Below, in pieces: positions 54,219-64,000 of a stretch of DNA of 64,000 bases. Within the stretch, counting starts at the first letter, position 1. Each line of letters starts with the position of its first letter. The position numbers and the translations under genes are program-made. The DNA comes from Diphasiastrum complanatum. Its lineage: Eukaryota > Streptophyta > Lycopodiopsida > Lycopodiales > Lycopodiaceae. The notes under the pieces are model-generated. The model made no database searches and had not been told where the DNA came from. It saw nothing but the letters and a program-made list of their open reading frames with translations. The stretch covers positions 16,791,775 through 16,855,774 of the forward strand of contig CM055098.1 of NCBI GenBank assembly GCA_029204225.1, given 5' to 3'.

Positions 54219-55385
54219 TTGACTGGTTTTTTGCCATCATGTATTGGTGCAAGTGTCCATATATTGTTCTTATGCATGGATGACATTTCATCCTCCATTG
54301 CTTGAATCCAGCAATCTTTATCTGGTCCATCAACAGCTTCTGCGAATGTTTGAGGTTCGTCAGAGAACCCAGAGAATTTGATGGTTGTATTAAAAACATC
54401 CTGACCATACCTTTTTGGTGGTTTTTGTTGTTTGTCAGCTCTTCTCACAAGTGGTTTCGAGTTCGATTCTGATTCGAGCTTTTCTGCTGGAATTTGGGCT
54501 GGTGATTCGAGTCTATAAGGTACTCGATCTTGACCTCTCTCTAAATTTGGTAATTCTCTTTCATCTTCTACTTGTTTTACTTCTGTCATCGTTGATAGCT
54601 CATAATAGTTTTTGAGAATTTCATAGCTGACTAGATCATTGTCTGCTATGTACTTCGACTCATCAAATTTGACATCTCGAACAACTTTTATTCTACTAGT
54701 TTCGGGTACATAGACATGATAATATGATGAATGTAACTCAAATCCTACCAGAAAACCTTGTTCTGTCTTTTCATCGAGTTTCTTTCTCAACTTACCTGGT
54801 ATGTGCATATACACTACAAATCCAAATGTCCGAACATGTGCAAGATTTGGCTTTGACTTCCACCATATCTCATGAGGAGTTTTATCCAGTATTCGAGATT
54901 TCAGAATATGATTCTGAAGATAATTTGATGTAATCACTGCTTCTACCCACAAACTATTTTAGTGCTTTCGCATGATCCATCATAGACCTAGCAGCTTCCA
55001 TAAGTGTACGATTCCTTCGTTCAGCTATTCCATTGTGCTGAGGTGTGTATGATGCAGTCTTTGTATGCATAATACCTCGATCAGTACAGTAAGCTTTGAA
55101 TTCGTTGGAAATGTACTCACCTCCATGATCTGTGCGAATCTGCTTCAACTTATTGCATGTCTGCTTCTCAACCCAATTCATATACTCAACGAATCTCTCG
55201 AAAGTTTCAAATTTAGTATGTATAAAGTATACCACAACAAACCTGCTGAAATCATGAATAAACATTATGAAGTACTTTGCATCACCCAACGACAATACTC
55301 CAAATGGTCCACAAATATCTGAATGCACAATTTCAAGTACCTTAGTTGCTTTATAAACATCCTTACTGAAAGGTGTTTTAGTCAT
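54219..55385 (-). pseudogene. Copia integrase (family A, copy 2)
   Basis: 54954-55385 holds the core: HSDICGPFG, then IRTDHGGEYISNEF and the PQHNGIAERRNRTLMEAAR stretch, so all three catalytic residues are in place. 54152-54952 continues with WVEAVITSNYLQN, KLRKKLDEKTEQGFLVGFEL, VVRDVKFDESKY, an acidic linker and the start of RT (WIQAMEDEMSSMHKNNIWTL). One stop at about 54953 separates them. It is the better preserved relative of 3626-4720. Confidence 0.9.
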
Positions 55386-55562
55386 CTTGCCTTTAAGACA
55401 AGATTCGCAGGTAGTTCGAATATCTCTACTTTTGATTTTGACTCCTTGAATTCTCTAAATTTTGTTGGCTTAGTACAAGGCTTCCATGTTCATGTGACAT
55501 AGCCTCTTGTGCCACAAAATGTATGTCGATTCCTGAGTTTGATTTGCTTGTTCGATTGTTGT

Positions 55563-55945
55563 TCAAATGTTCAAGTGATACAAATTTCCTTCTCTGTTGT
55601 CTTTAGCAACCAAGTTATCATAATCTTCCTCGAAAAGTTTACAAGAGTTCTTTGTGAAGGTTACTGACATGCCTGTATTGACTATTTTAGCTACGGATAG
55701 AAGATCTTTGTCAAGAGTTGGGACGTAGAGTACTTCCTCCAGTTTCTTGTCACCATGATTCGTGTCTAGACATAGTACACCAGTTCCATCAACCATGTGC
55801 TTAGAACCATCTCCAAGTATAATGAATCTTGAATAGTTTGTCTTCTTGTACTCAGACAATATTTGTTTCAAGGAAACAAAATGTGAGGTGGTTCCCGAAT
55901 CAAGCACTACTTCTCGAATTGAATTAGATGAACAACATAGATTAG
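55563..55945 (-). pseudogene. Copia aspartic protease (family A, copy 2)
   Basis: Reads VLDSGTTSHFVSLKQI with the intact DSG site, then SRFIILGDGSKHMVDGTGV, VLYVPTLDKDLLSVAKIV and the gag-pre-integrase beginning. Separate from gag by a stop near 55946 and from integrase by stops at 55390-55560. Matches 4751-5145. Confidence 0.88.
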
Positions 55946-55961
55946 CACTAACATAAGTTGC

Positions 55962-56931
55962 CTAGTTTCTTGTTGCCCTGTCTTCTGCTGCTCTGGAGCA
56001 TTCTGCCTTGTCTTTGACATTGTTTGAATCTGAAGGTTCGCTTTGATTTTGCTCCTTTTTGTTTCTGGGATTCTGATAACAGTCTATTGCTACATGATCC
56101 CATTTGTGACAATGAATGCATTCAATCTTTGGATTTAACCAACACTTTTCTTCTGTGTGACCTAATCTTCTGCATCTGTTGCAGATCTTCTTATCACCAG
56201 AATTCTTCTGTTGTTTTACTAGATTGTTGTTCATTTGTCTTAGACTCATTCTTTTTAGATGACTCCCTCTTAAACTTAGACTTCTTAGAAGATTTATTCT
56301 TCTGAGCAAATAGATCATTTTCGAAATCACCATTGTCATCATAGCGTTCACGAACTTCTACTTCCTCTTTAACTTTCTCTATTGTCTTTTGAAGTGTTAT
56401 TGTCGCATCTTTCGCCAATAAGGTTCGAGTTGTGTGGAATGACTTGGGTAGGGCTCAAAGAAAATAACTAAGCTATTTTTCCTTAGAAATTGTATTTTCT
56501 CTGCCAAAATTTTGCAAAGAAATAAATAGGTCTTCTATCTTTCGTACGAATGTGTTCAGGTCTTTGTCATCCCACTGTAGGTAAGGTAATTGGTCTTCCA
56601 AGAACATGATTTGATTACGAGATCGAGTCTCATTCTTGGTTTGCAATTCTTCTCATAAATCTTTTGATTTCAAAATTGATGTAAAATCTAGCGTTATATT
56701 GTCATGCATTGAAGACGCAATAATTGCTATAGCTTTGTCATTTCTTAAACTCCATTCTTGGAATTCTTTGCCAGGGAGTAGCAACTGGCTTCTCCTCTAT
56801 TGGTTCTACCCATTGCCATAGACCTTCGAGTTTAATATGATTGAAGTCTTTAATTTTTAAATCAGGCAATTTGAACCTTCTGGATCCAAGATCGTAGTGA
56901 TCCTAGCCTGAATATTGCTGATCGACGACAT
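55962..56931 (-). pseudogene. Copia gag (family A, copy 2)
   Basis: From an ATG at about 56931 (MSSISNIQARI) the minus strand codes for a UBN2-type gag with several stops in 56450-56900. The end is intact: CNRCRRLGHTEEKC and a second knuckle CIHCHKWDHVAIDC, in which all four zinc ligands are present, unlike the copy at 5188. Two zinc knuckles are typical of this copia type. Confidence 0.8.
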
Positions 56932-57062
56932 CTTCTATTTTCTGAATCACTCCAGATACGGCTTGTTGATGGATGTATGATGAATGCTGAGAGGGGTGCA
57001 AAGATACTACTGTATCGACTCTGAGTTATTTTGATATTATTGTATTAGTTCTGGTTTTGTAT

Positions 57063-57074
57063 GATCTGATAGCA
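57063..57074 (-). promoter_or_regulatory. Degenerate primer binding site
   Basis: Minus strand TGCTATCAGATC resembles TGGTATCAGAGC with two changes and lies about 130 bp upstream of the family A gag start. Weak on its own. Confidence 0.35.
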
Positions 57075-57570
57075 TTCTAGAAAAAATAGTATATATTCTT
57101 CCACAGAGAACACGATGAAAGTTTGAATAAATCAAACTAATATCAGTGTCTTAGATCGGGTCTGTATATGATCTATGTACTGATAGAACAGTATTTGCTC
57201 TGATTGAATATGCGTGCGGAAATAATATGCGGAATTAAGAGACAACTTAAGACAATTTTAGACAAACAAAAACTATTGATCAAAAACGAATTTATAATTT
57301 TGAATTTGAATCAATATACATCTGTTGCTGTCTTATCTCGTTGTTGTGTCTATGATTAAATGAGTCTAAGAATCTCTTCAGTTTCAGTGTTTGAGAAAAT
57401 TGGTTACAACGAGTAGTGCACATGTATTTATATTGCTACAGGACAAGTCTTTTATTTCTGTAACAGTAGATCTAACCGTTTACGACGGGTGATATTCAAA
57501 CAAATGTTCTGTTTCTAGGGCCGAATAATTTCTGTTTGCGATTGATTTGTGATAGTATGAATCAATTGTA
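57075..57570 (-). mobile_element. Probable 5' LTR of family A copia, copy 2
   Basis: Non-coding stretch upstream of the degenerate primer site. A TATTTATATTG TATA-like site (read in reverse) lies near 57423. Boundaries were not found, and no matching 3' LTR exists because the 3' end belongs to another family. Confidence 0.35.
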
Positions 57571-57580
57571 AATAAGACAA

Positions 57581-58243
57581 GTGTGCTACCTATTAAGTGG
57601 AATATGGGTAGTTCTCAAGATATGTCCTCACCATGCATACATGTATGCCAACAAAATTGAACTTTGCACTCAATACCGTTGTTTAAAGCTAATGCATCGA
57701 GGCAGCCATGATAGATGGAGGTTCAAGAGTAAACTTGACTATGTGCAAAATGGGGCCTTACAAGGATGACGCCTACAACTTTTGCCATTAAGCTAGCTAA
57801 TCAAATATCCTAAGGGCATAGTGGAGATTGCTGGAGTTCAGTTTGTCATTAAATCTGTAGTAATGGACTTATTTGACGCAACAAATTTTTATCGTGTCTT
57901 ATTGGGGCCATCCATGGTTACGAGTTGCACAAGTAATTCATAACTGGAGAACCGGAAAAGTTTCTTTTGAGAATCGTGAGCGTGCAGTCAAAGTTAATCC
58001 AATCACTTGGGTAACAAAGAATGTGTTATAAATGAGATACGAATACGAGACACGCTGTTACACTTTCCATCCAAGAAAAATGTGCTAAATTTTAGGGTTT
58101 TATAATGTGTGCATATGGTCGTGAGGGGAATATCTAAAGGTTTGCAAATGTTTATAAGTGGCATTGCAAATGTTTATGAGGGAGATTCTACCAACCTTTA
58201 AGATCCTACATGACATCTTTCTATAGGAGAAACGAGGCACGAT
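57581..58243 (+). pseudogene. Gypsy protease fragment
   Basis: Between about 57720 and 57960 broken frames read VEIAGVQFVIKSVVMDLFD and TNFYRVLLGPSM, resembling the protease end at 50700-50820 (FVTTFVVMDIS, TYHVLLVRPW). Many stops. The stretch from 58030 to 58243 shows nothing. Confidence 0.5.
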
Positions 58244-58485
58244 GTGATAAAATATCATCAAGCCACGATCGAGAATCAGATATTGTCAAGGGAAAACAAA
58301 AAAATTTCAAGAAGATTTCAAAGAAGATTAATGACAATGATGATTAGGAGAGTCTTCCATGAAGTCAAAGAAAAGAAAGGCAAATGTCATTATTGCCATA
58401 AGCAGGGTCATTATGCTTGGGAATGCTATTAATTAAAATTGCAAGGGAAAGTGAAGAAACAAGAAAATTAGCTAAAGATGAGGCT
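58244..58485 (+). pseudogene. Copia gag zinc-knuckle fragment
   Basis: A 62-codon frame ending KGKCHYCHKQGHYAWECY, a good CCHC knuckle (C-X2-C-X4-H-X4-C), preceded by an FHEVKEKK hinge as in copia gag. Truncated on both sides; joined to minus-strand gypsy RT near 58485. Confidence 0.65.
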
Positions 58486-59426
58486 TTCACTGTGCCGGGT
58501 AGGGGCATTTCTTTAATGACTCTGATCTTTTCAGGATCAATGGCGATACCATTTTGAGAAATAATATGGCCCAGTACCACACCATGGGTAACCCAGATTT
58601 GGCATTTGTCGGGATTCAATGAAATTCCGAACCTTCGACAGTGAATGAACACTTGTTCAAGGGCATCGAGATGCCTATCTTGAGAGGAATGCACACCAAG
58701 ATCATCGAGATAAGTCTCTAGATTCTTGTGCAACAGATCCTTGAAAGCTCATTGTATCACCCTTTGAAATTTGGATGGGGCGTTGCATAGACCGAATGGC
58801 ATAACGTTATATGCAAAGGTACCAAACTCTATAACAAAAGCTGTTTTGAAACGAACTTCAGAAGCAATTTGGACTAAGAAATAGCCACTAAAACCATCGA
58901 GGAAGCTAAAAGCTTCAGCTCCTACCATACCTTCGAGGATTTGTGTAGTTAGAGGTAAGGGAAAATGATCCTTCTCTGTTTGATCATTGAGTTTCTTTAA
59001 ATCCACGTAGATACGGAATTTACCATTCTTCTTTGGCACCACCACAATTGGTGATACCCAACTGGTATGCTCGATTTCATAAATGACACCAGCATCGAGA
59101 AGCTTCTGAATATCTTCTCGTATCTTTTCGCAATATGTAGGATTGGTGCGATAAGGTTTTGCTCGGACAGGTATGGAACCATCCTGCAATGGGATTGTAT
59201 GGACGACAATGTCAGGAGGAACCCCTTTCATCTCTTTAAATTCCATGCATACACATCTCTGTATTTGCGCAATAACTATTCCAAGTCTCGTAATTGGGCT
59301 AGATTCAGGTGGGCTCCTACATGTACGATACGGTGGATGTCTTCATCATCATCCTTCATATTAAGAGGTATGGTCTTTGTAGGTCCTTCAAAAGAAGTGG
59401 ATGACAGTTGAGGCTCCCATTTTGGC
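58486..59426 (-). pseudogene. Gypsy reverse transcriptase, single nonsense change
   Basis: The minus strand reads GVPPDIVVHTIPLQDGSIPV, then VSPIVVVPKKNGKFRIYVDL, FSFLDGFSGYFLVQIASEV, NVMPFGLCNAPSKFQRVIQ, a TGA, and in the same frame AFKDLLHKNLETYLDDLGVH with an intact YLDD site and ISLNPDKCQI. The TGA near 58749 sits where other gypsy elements have Trp or Arg, so it looks like one point change. RT is cut at PLPGTVK near 58490. Upstream 59246-59426 is the linker to the protease. Confidence 0.85.
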
Positions 59427-59906
59427 TTAACCATAATAATGATGAATCATTAGTGCCTTAAAATGTTGGGGAACATCATAAAGTGGATCATCAACTACCT
59501 CGTGTGGGTTCTTAGGAATATCCTCTATAGATCTACTTGTAGATGATGAAGCGTGACTAGGATTTTTCTGATTTTGAATCAAAGGTCTGATTGGCTGTTT
59601 CAGCTTTTCACGCATTTGGAATTGCTTGTCAGTCAATCGTACATCAACCCTTAATTTGTTTGTTAGCATGCGGGATATTTGTGGATTGGTAATAGTAGAC
59701 ATGCATGAATGTTTTGGTGTGTTTTCACAAACTAAGTCTTCATCAATGGTGTTCAAGATTTCATCATTGTGTACATCCCATTGATAGACTTTGAGTTCGG
59801 GTCAGTATACACGAGTGTGGATTGGTTGTGGATGCCAATGGTGATGGAAGCTTAATCTCTTTTGGTATACGATGCTTTCCTAAACGCTCGGGATCCAACA
59901 AGTGAA
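59427..59906 (-). pseudogene. Gypsy protease-RT linker
   Basis: Frame 59427-59756 with no motif of its own, holding KLRVDVRLTDKQFQMREKLK and an acidic end HEVVDDPLYDVPQHF. It lies between protease and RT of one element, where plant gypsy polyproteins have a variable linker. A frame change near 59760 separates it from the protease. Confidence 0.5.
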
Positions 59907-60300
59907 TTAGTTGGTTGTCAGATAACTCATGTTCTCCCCCAGTAAGAATTCCATCCTCATGGGTCCTAAGGACAGGGCGATAATATTCACGCCAGAGCCA
60001 CTATCAAGAATGGCTTGTACGGATGGATAAGATTTATAGTGTACTGGTAAAGTGATGTTGTTACCTTTAGCAACACCTATATGAAGTAAGCTCATGTCAA
60101 CAATATGAACCACTTTAGCGTTTTCCGGATGTCTTGACTCATCTGGTACATCAGGCTGCTGGGAGCTATGCAATATGGCATCCCGCAAGGGTTTGGAAAA
60201 CTTGACGGCCGTGTAGAAGGACATGGTGATTTGAGCTTGTAAGAGATCGGAAAAAACCTCTATTCCTCATGGTGGTTGCCCCTCCGTAGGTAACTGGGCG
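59907..60300 (-). pseudogene. Gypsy aspartic protease
   Basis: Frame of 105 codons, reading MSFYTAVKFSKPLRDAILHS then SVQAILDSGSGVNIIALSLG, the retropepsin active site D-S-G. The residues after it (GENMSYLTTN) end early, so the flap and last strand are in other frames. Confidence 0.8.
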
Positions 60301-60542
60301 GATGGTGGAGTATGAATTCTAGCTTCAACTCTATCAAACTCATCTCAGAACTCATGGTATTGCCTTTGAGCTTCTAAAGGGTCAGGTGTGGATGTGATGG
60401 GTCCTTGTTCTCATCTAAGGCCCGATGTTGCGTGCATGTGACAGCATGCAACGGCTCTTATGATACCCTACGTGCTGGAACAATCTTTTTGGTTTGGTTA
60501 GGGCAATATTTAAAGCAATGTTTCCTGATACAATCAGCACAT

Positions 60543-61969
60543 TCAACTACAAAGTAGTATCAAAGTCGACATCTCTGAAAGTGAGTGGTTTCTCCGTAGA
60601 CAACATCTTCTTTGAAGTGCTGAAGGGAAAATGGCATAACCATTTTGATCAACTGCAGTAGGTGATTCCTCTGGATAATATTGCTCATTAGGAGAGGATG
60701 TAGATGCCTCATCTATGTATGTGACAAGATGACCATTATCATAAGTAGTGTCATAGGCTGGTGTGTCATAGGAGGTATTCTGCACTACATGGGCCTGAAT
60801 TGGAGGTCGGTTCTGTTGGTTTGGCATGTTGGGTGGAGCAGATCCTCTTGGACCTGGAAGTGCCAAGCATTGTTGTTGTGGAGGTAGTTGTTGTCTAGGT
60901 AATTCCTGGACTTGGACTGGTGTCATATAACGTGGGTTATATGGTGCTTGTGGGTATGCGTGTGGGGCATATTGTTGAGGTCGAGAGTATTGCATGTTGC
61001 ATGGGTTGTACCTACAGCTGGATGTGGTATGGTTGGTCGTATCACACAGTATACAACAATGTTGTGGTTCATAAGGACGGTGTAATGGGCACTCATTACC
61101 GGTATGTGGACCACGACATTGTGACCACCTGGTATCTTCTCGCCGATGGATAGTGTTACCGGATGGCAATTGCCCTGGCAAATGACTTTGGAAAGATTTC
61201 AAGGCTTGTTGAAACTCTTTGTTGAGTTTCTCCATTTGGTGTTGATGTTGTTGATTCATCAACTCAAACTGAGATTTAATCTCGGGGCTCACTTGGACGG
61301 TTATTAGGGAGGAATACACGGTGAGCTTTTTTCTCTTTCTGGTCCTCATCATCAGAACCTTCATCTTCTTCACGAATGGCGTCGGACATAGCAGATTTAA
61401 GAGTAAAATACTCTTCGCTAAGTTTAAGCTCTTTCCAGATGCGTCTGGGAAGACCGACAATAAACCATATGATCAACATTTTATCAGTTGGTTGTTCCTG
61501 GACTTGACTTCTGAGACGCTTAAAGCGCTCAATATAGTCACGTACGCGTTCATCTTTTTTTATTTTTATATTACTAAGGCATACAAATGGGATTTCTGTG
61601 AGTCGGAAAGGTTGGAAGCATTTAAAAAAAGACTCTTTGCTTTATCTACCATGGTCATCGAAAAAAGTTGGACTTTTGCATTGTTAGTATATTCTCCATA
61701 CACTTCGCATGCATTCTCAAAGACTTGTAAAAATCTATGAGAATCCAAATTACCGTCGAACTTTGGTAATTCCAGTCGAGTCGACGTGTTACTTTATCGG
61801 ATCGGGTAGTATGATGAGCATTGTGAATATGTTGATCATCAGGATTGGGTCTCCACCTGGATGGTCCAGGATCTTGATTTACCTGATATCTAGGTTGATA
61901 GGGTTTGTTCTCATCATTTGGAGGATTGGGCGTGAACTCATCCATAAGTTCTTCTAGTAAGTTGGCCAT
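60543..61969 (-). pseudogene. Gypsy gag
   Basis: From ATG 61969 (MANLLEELMDEFTPNPP) three frames cover a gag: RFLQVFENACEVYGEYTNNA and VQLFSMTMVDKAKSLF (Retrotrans_gag-like), then WFIVGLPRRIWKELKLSEEY, an acidic stretch EEDEGSDDEDQKEKK, a glutamine-rich part (QQHQHQMEKLNKEFQQ), a Cys-rich knuckle CCILCDTTNHTTSSC and a long Pro/Gln/Tyr-rich tail. Frame changes lie near 61270, 61560 and 61700. The C-terminal stretch resembles gypsy gags with extended proline-rich ends. Confidence 0.75.
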
Positions 61970-63330
61970 GAGAACTGATGGGATTCAACTCAAATGTGAT
62001 GCAACTGGTAAAAACGCGACAAAAATTGCTACAAATTTTTTTTTTTGCGACAAACAATGCTACAAAAAAGTTTGCAACAAAAAATCCCGAAGGTAAAAAT
62101 GCTAAAAAAAATTTGCGACAAAAATTTTTGCAAAAAAATGTCAAAGATTTTTTTGCAAAAAATGTGAATTTTTTTTTCCCCACAACTTTGTTTGCGACAA
62201 GAAATTTTTTTGCGACACAAATATGCGAAAAATACGACACAAATATGCGAAAAATATGCGACACAAATATGCGAAAATATGCGAAAAATATGCGACACAA
62301 ATATGCGAAAAATTGGACATGTAAAAAAAAAACAATTTCAATAAGCGACAAATTTTTTGCGAAAAATGCAAGAATGTTTTTTTTTTTGCCCCACAACTTT
62401 GTTTGCGACAAGAAATTTTTTTGCGACCCAAATATGTGAAAAATGCAACACAAATATGCGAAAAATGTGAAAAGTGTCAAATCTTTTTTGAAAAAGCAAC
62501 AAAAAATTCACGAAAGACCCGACGAACATTTCGCAAAAAAAGCGACAATTTTTAGTGTCCGAATTATTTGAAAAAGCGACACTTTTCTTTTTGTGAAAAA
62601 GAGAACATTTTTTTTTCCTTTTTTGCAGGTCGTCGGATAGAGAAAGCCTTTTTGTGCAGTTCGTCGGATGGAATTGTCGGACTCAATTTTTGGAAAAAAT
62701 TTGAAAAAGAGAATAGACTCGAAATTTTTTTTGAGAAAATTGAAAAAATAACTCGGCTAATTCAGAGAGATCGAGACAACTCGAAAATCTCGAAAATCTC
62801 AAAAATCGCGAAAAATCGTTTTGGGCAGTCATCGAATGCAATTTTCAGAGGGGACCGTCGAATGGGATCGTCAGACTGAATTTTTTCGTTGTAAATTGTT
62901 GTCGGATGCACGTCGTCAGATCGAAATTGGAAAAAAATTCAAAAAAACAGGAGAAACTCGAAAATTCCGAAAACTCGAGAAACTTGTAAAAATCTAAAAA
63001 TTTCAAAATTGTCGGATGGGATTGTTGGCAGATGCAAATTTTAAAAAATTCAGAAAAATGGAAAATCGGCGGATGGAATTTTTTGGCGGATGCAAAAAAT
63101 CGAAAAAATAGGAAAATCGAGAAAATGCGAGAAAATCGAATAAACGGCGGATTCAAAAAATCGAGAAAATCAAATTTTTGTACTGGCGGTGCGAAAGAGC
63201 GGTGCGGCGGTGGAAATTTGAGAAACTCGAAAAAGATGAAAATTTGGTTTTCCTGATTGTCGGTGTTCAGAAATGCAATAAGCGGTGGCGGTGGGTTTCT
63301 GAAACATGGTGTGTCAGATTGCACAGGTCT
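61970..63330. repeat. CpG-rich low-complexity leader of the gypsy element
   Basis: About 1.3 kb upstream of the gypsy gag. 62029-62570 is built of variants of TGCGACA and AAATATGCGAAAAA, locally tandem at 62215-62310. 62590-63260 is built of GTCGGATG / GGCGGATG and TCGAAAA. Frames here are repetitive and not considered coding. CpG is plentiful, unlike the rest of the window. Confidence 0.75.
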
Positions 63331-64000
63331 GAAGGATCAACAGGAGCGTTCTGAAGCGATTTAAGGTCTGACAAAGAAGAATCTGAAGAAATGAGAAATG
63401 CACGACAGCAAGCAAGCAACCCTATAGTTTGAGTAGGTGAATGCTCTCATTGTTACCTTAGCATGAACTCATATGAGAAGCTCAAGATACAATGAAATTT
63501 TGTAGAGTTGATTTTGTTCCATTTTATCATTTCTGGACTAGGATAATGACAAAGTCCATACTTCCTTTGACTGATTGCAAAGTAGTGGATAGATGAGTAG
63601 GTTGTAAGAAATTTATAGATGGCATTGACATTGTTCATTAGTGCCTGAAGGTTGAGTCACATTTGTTAATACGTTTTCAATTTTGAGGTTAGTTGCTTGG
63701 GACATCTTTATAGAATTTTGCTATTTCATTTTTTATTCTTGATGATTGAATATTTATGATAGATAAAAAGCATTGCATGGTTATGTTGTCATTGGTCAAT
63801 AATTCTTTCATGTTGCAAAAAGTAAAAGAAATCCAATATGCATGTTCTTTAGACATGCTTATGTGACAATATTTGCCACCAAATTGTATATTTCCAATTC
63901 CCACCTTTGAGTGTGAACTATGTACTCTCTTTAAAAATCATATATTTGAATTTTAGATTGGATTTCCTCGAATATTCGTATATTTAGTATTCATGGTTAT
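63331..64000. other. No gene recognised
   Basis: AT-rich, no coding signal, repeat or LTR end recognised up to the window edge. Confidence 0.5.

Noticed and set aside
61938-62529. Several overlapping frames of 60-180 codons on both strands rich in Phe, Ile and Lys.
   Set aside because: They arise from the repetitive ATGCGAAAAA-type low-complexity DNA; composition is repetitive and no domain is visible.

Overview
The window looks like nuclear DNA of a land plant with a large, repeat-rich genome. The organism is an inference: the plant-type RMA/MUSE-like RING E3 gene, many nested Ty1-copia and Ty3-gypsy elements, AT-rich spacers and a Penelope-like reverse transcriptase fragment (such elements are known from conifers) together fit a gymnosperm best. 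No organelle, bacterial or tRNA/rRNA sequence was recognised.

The only convincing host gene is an intronless 533-codon RING-HC E3 ubiquitin ligase on the minus strand (39314-40915). Almost everything else is retrotransposon sequence in different states of decay. 1-5760: minus-strand copia fragments of at least three families joined end to end. 5761-9845: LTR-like repeats, pieces of a foldback/MITE family and the chromodomain end of a gypsy element. 9846-12650: AT-rich, no gene seen. 12660-15790: rearranged copia, then the gypsy integrase end and an LTR/leader-like stretch. 15788-18215: a decayed non-autonomous copia carrying a solo LTR. 19884-25870: a gypsy pol interrupted in its RNase H by a complete 5.1-kb copia with 5-bp target duplications. 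25870-30690: mostly anonymous AT-rich DNA plus an LTR and remnants. 31141-33900: a second non-autonomous element with an unusual 408-codon ORF. 35300-37330: gypsy and copia fragments. 37831-38614: LTR-like repeat with an inserted hAT-like MITE. 41604-46960: a chimeric copia containing a 2.2-kb inversion. 46960-48740: copia remnant, unknown ORF, Penelope-like RT and a pure (CT)79 tract. 49620-51200: gypsy gag-protease. 51689-52258: complete long-TIR MITE. 52545-57570: minus copia with a foreign 3' end. 57580-61969: gypsy fragments and a minus-strand gypsy gag-protease-RT, followed by a 1.3-kb CpG-rich low-complexity leader.

The most interesting signal is a non-autonomous copia lineage, here called lineage X (15788-18215, 20720-25811, 31141-33900, and the outer part of 41604-46133). 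Three of these copies share one integrase-deletion junction. Three carry, at the 3' end where the reverse transcriptase should be, an unrecognised conserved protein domain of about 150-200 residues with a core like CKLLxRxSEASKVDTYI. It is tandemly duplicated in one copy. The LTRs of this and related families carry paired CACRYGTG-type palindromes about 55-95 bp inside their 5' end.
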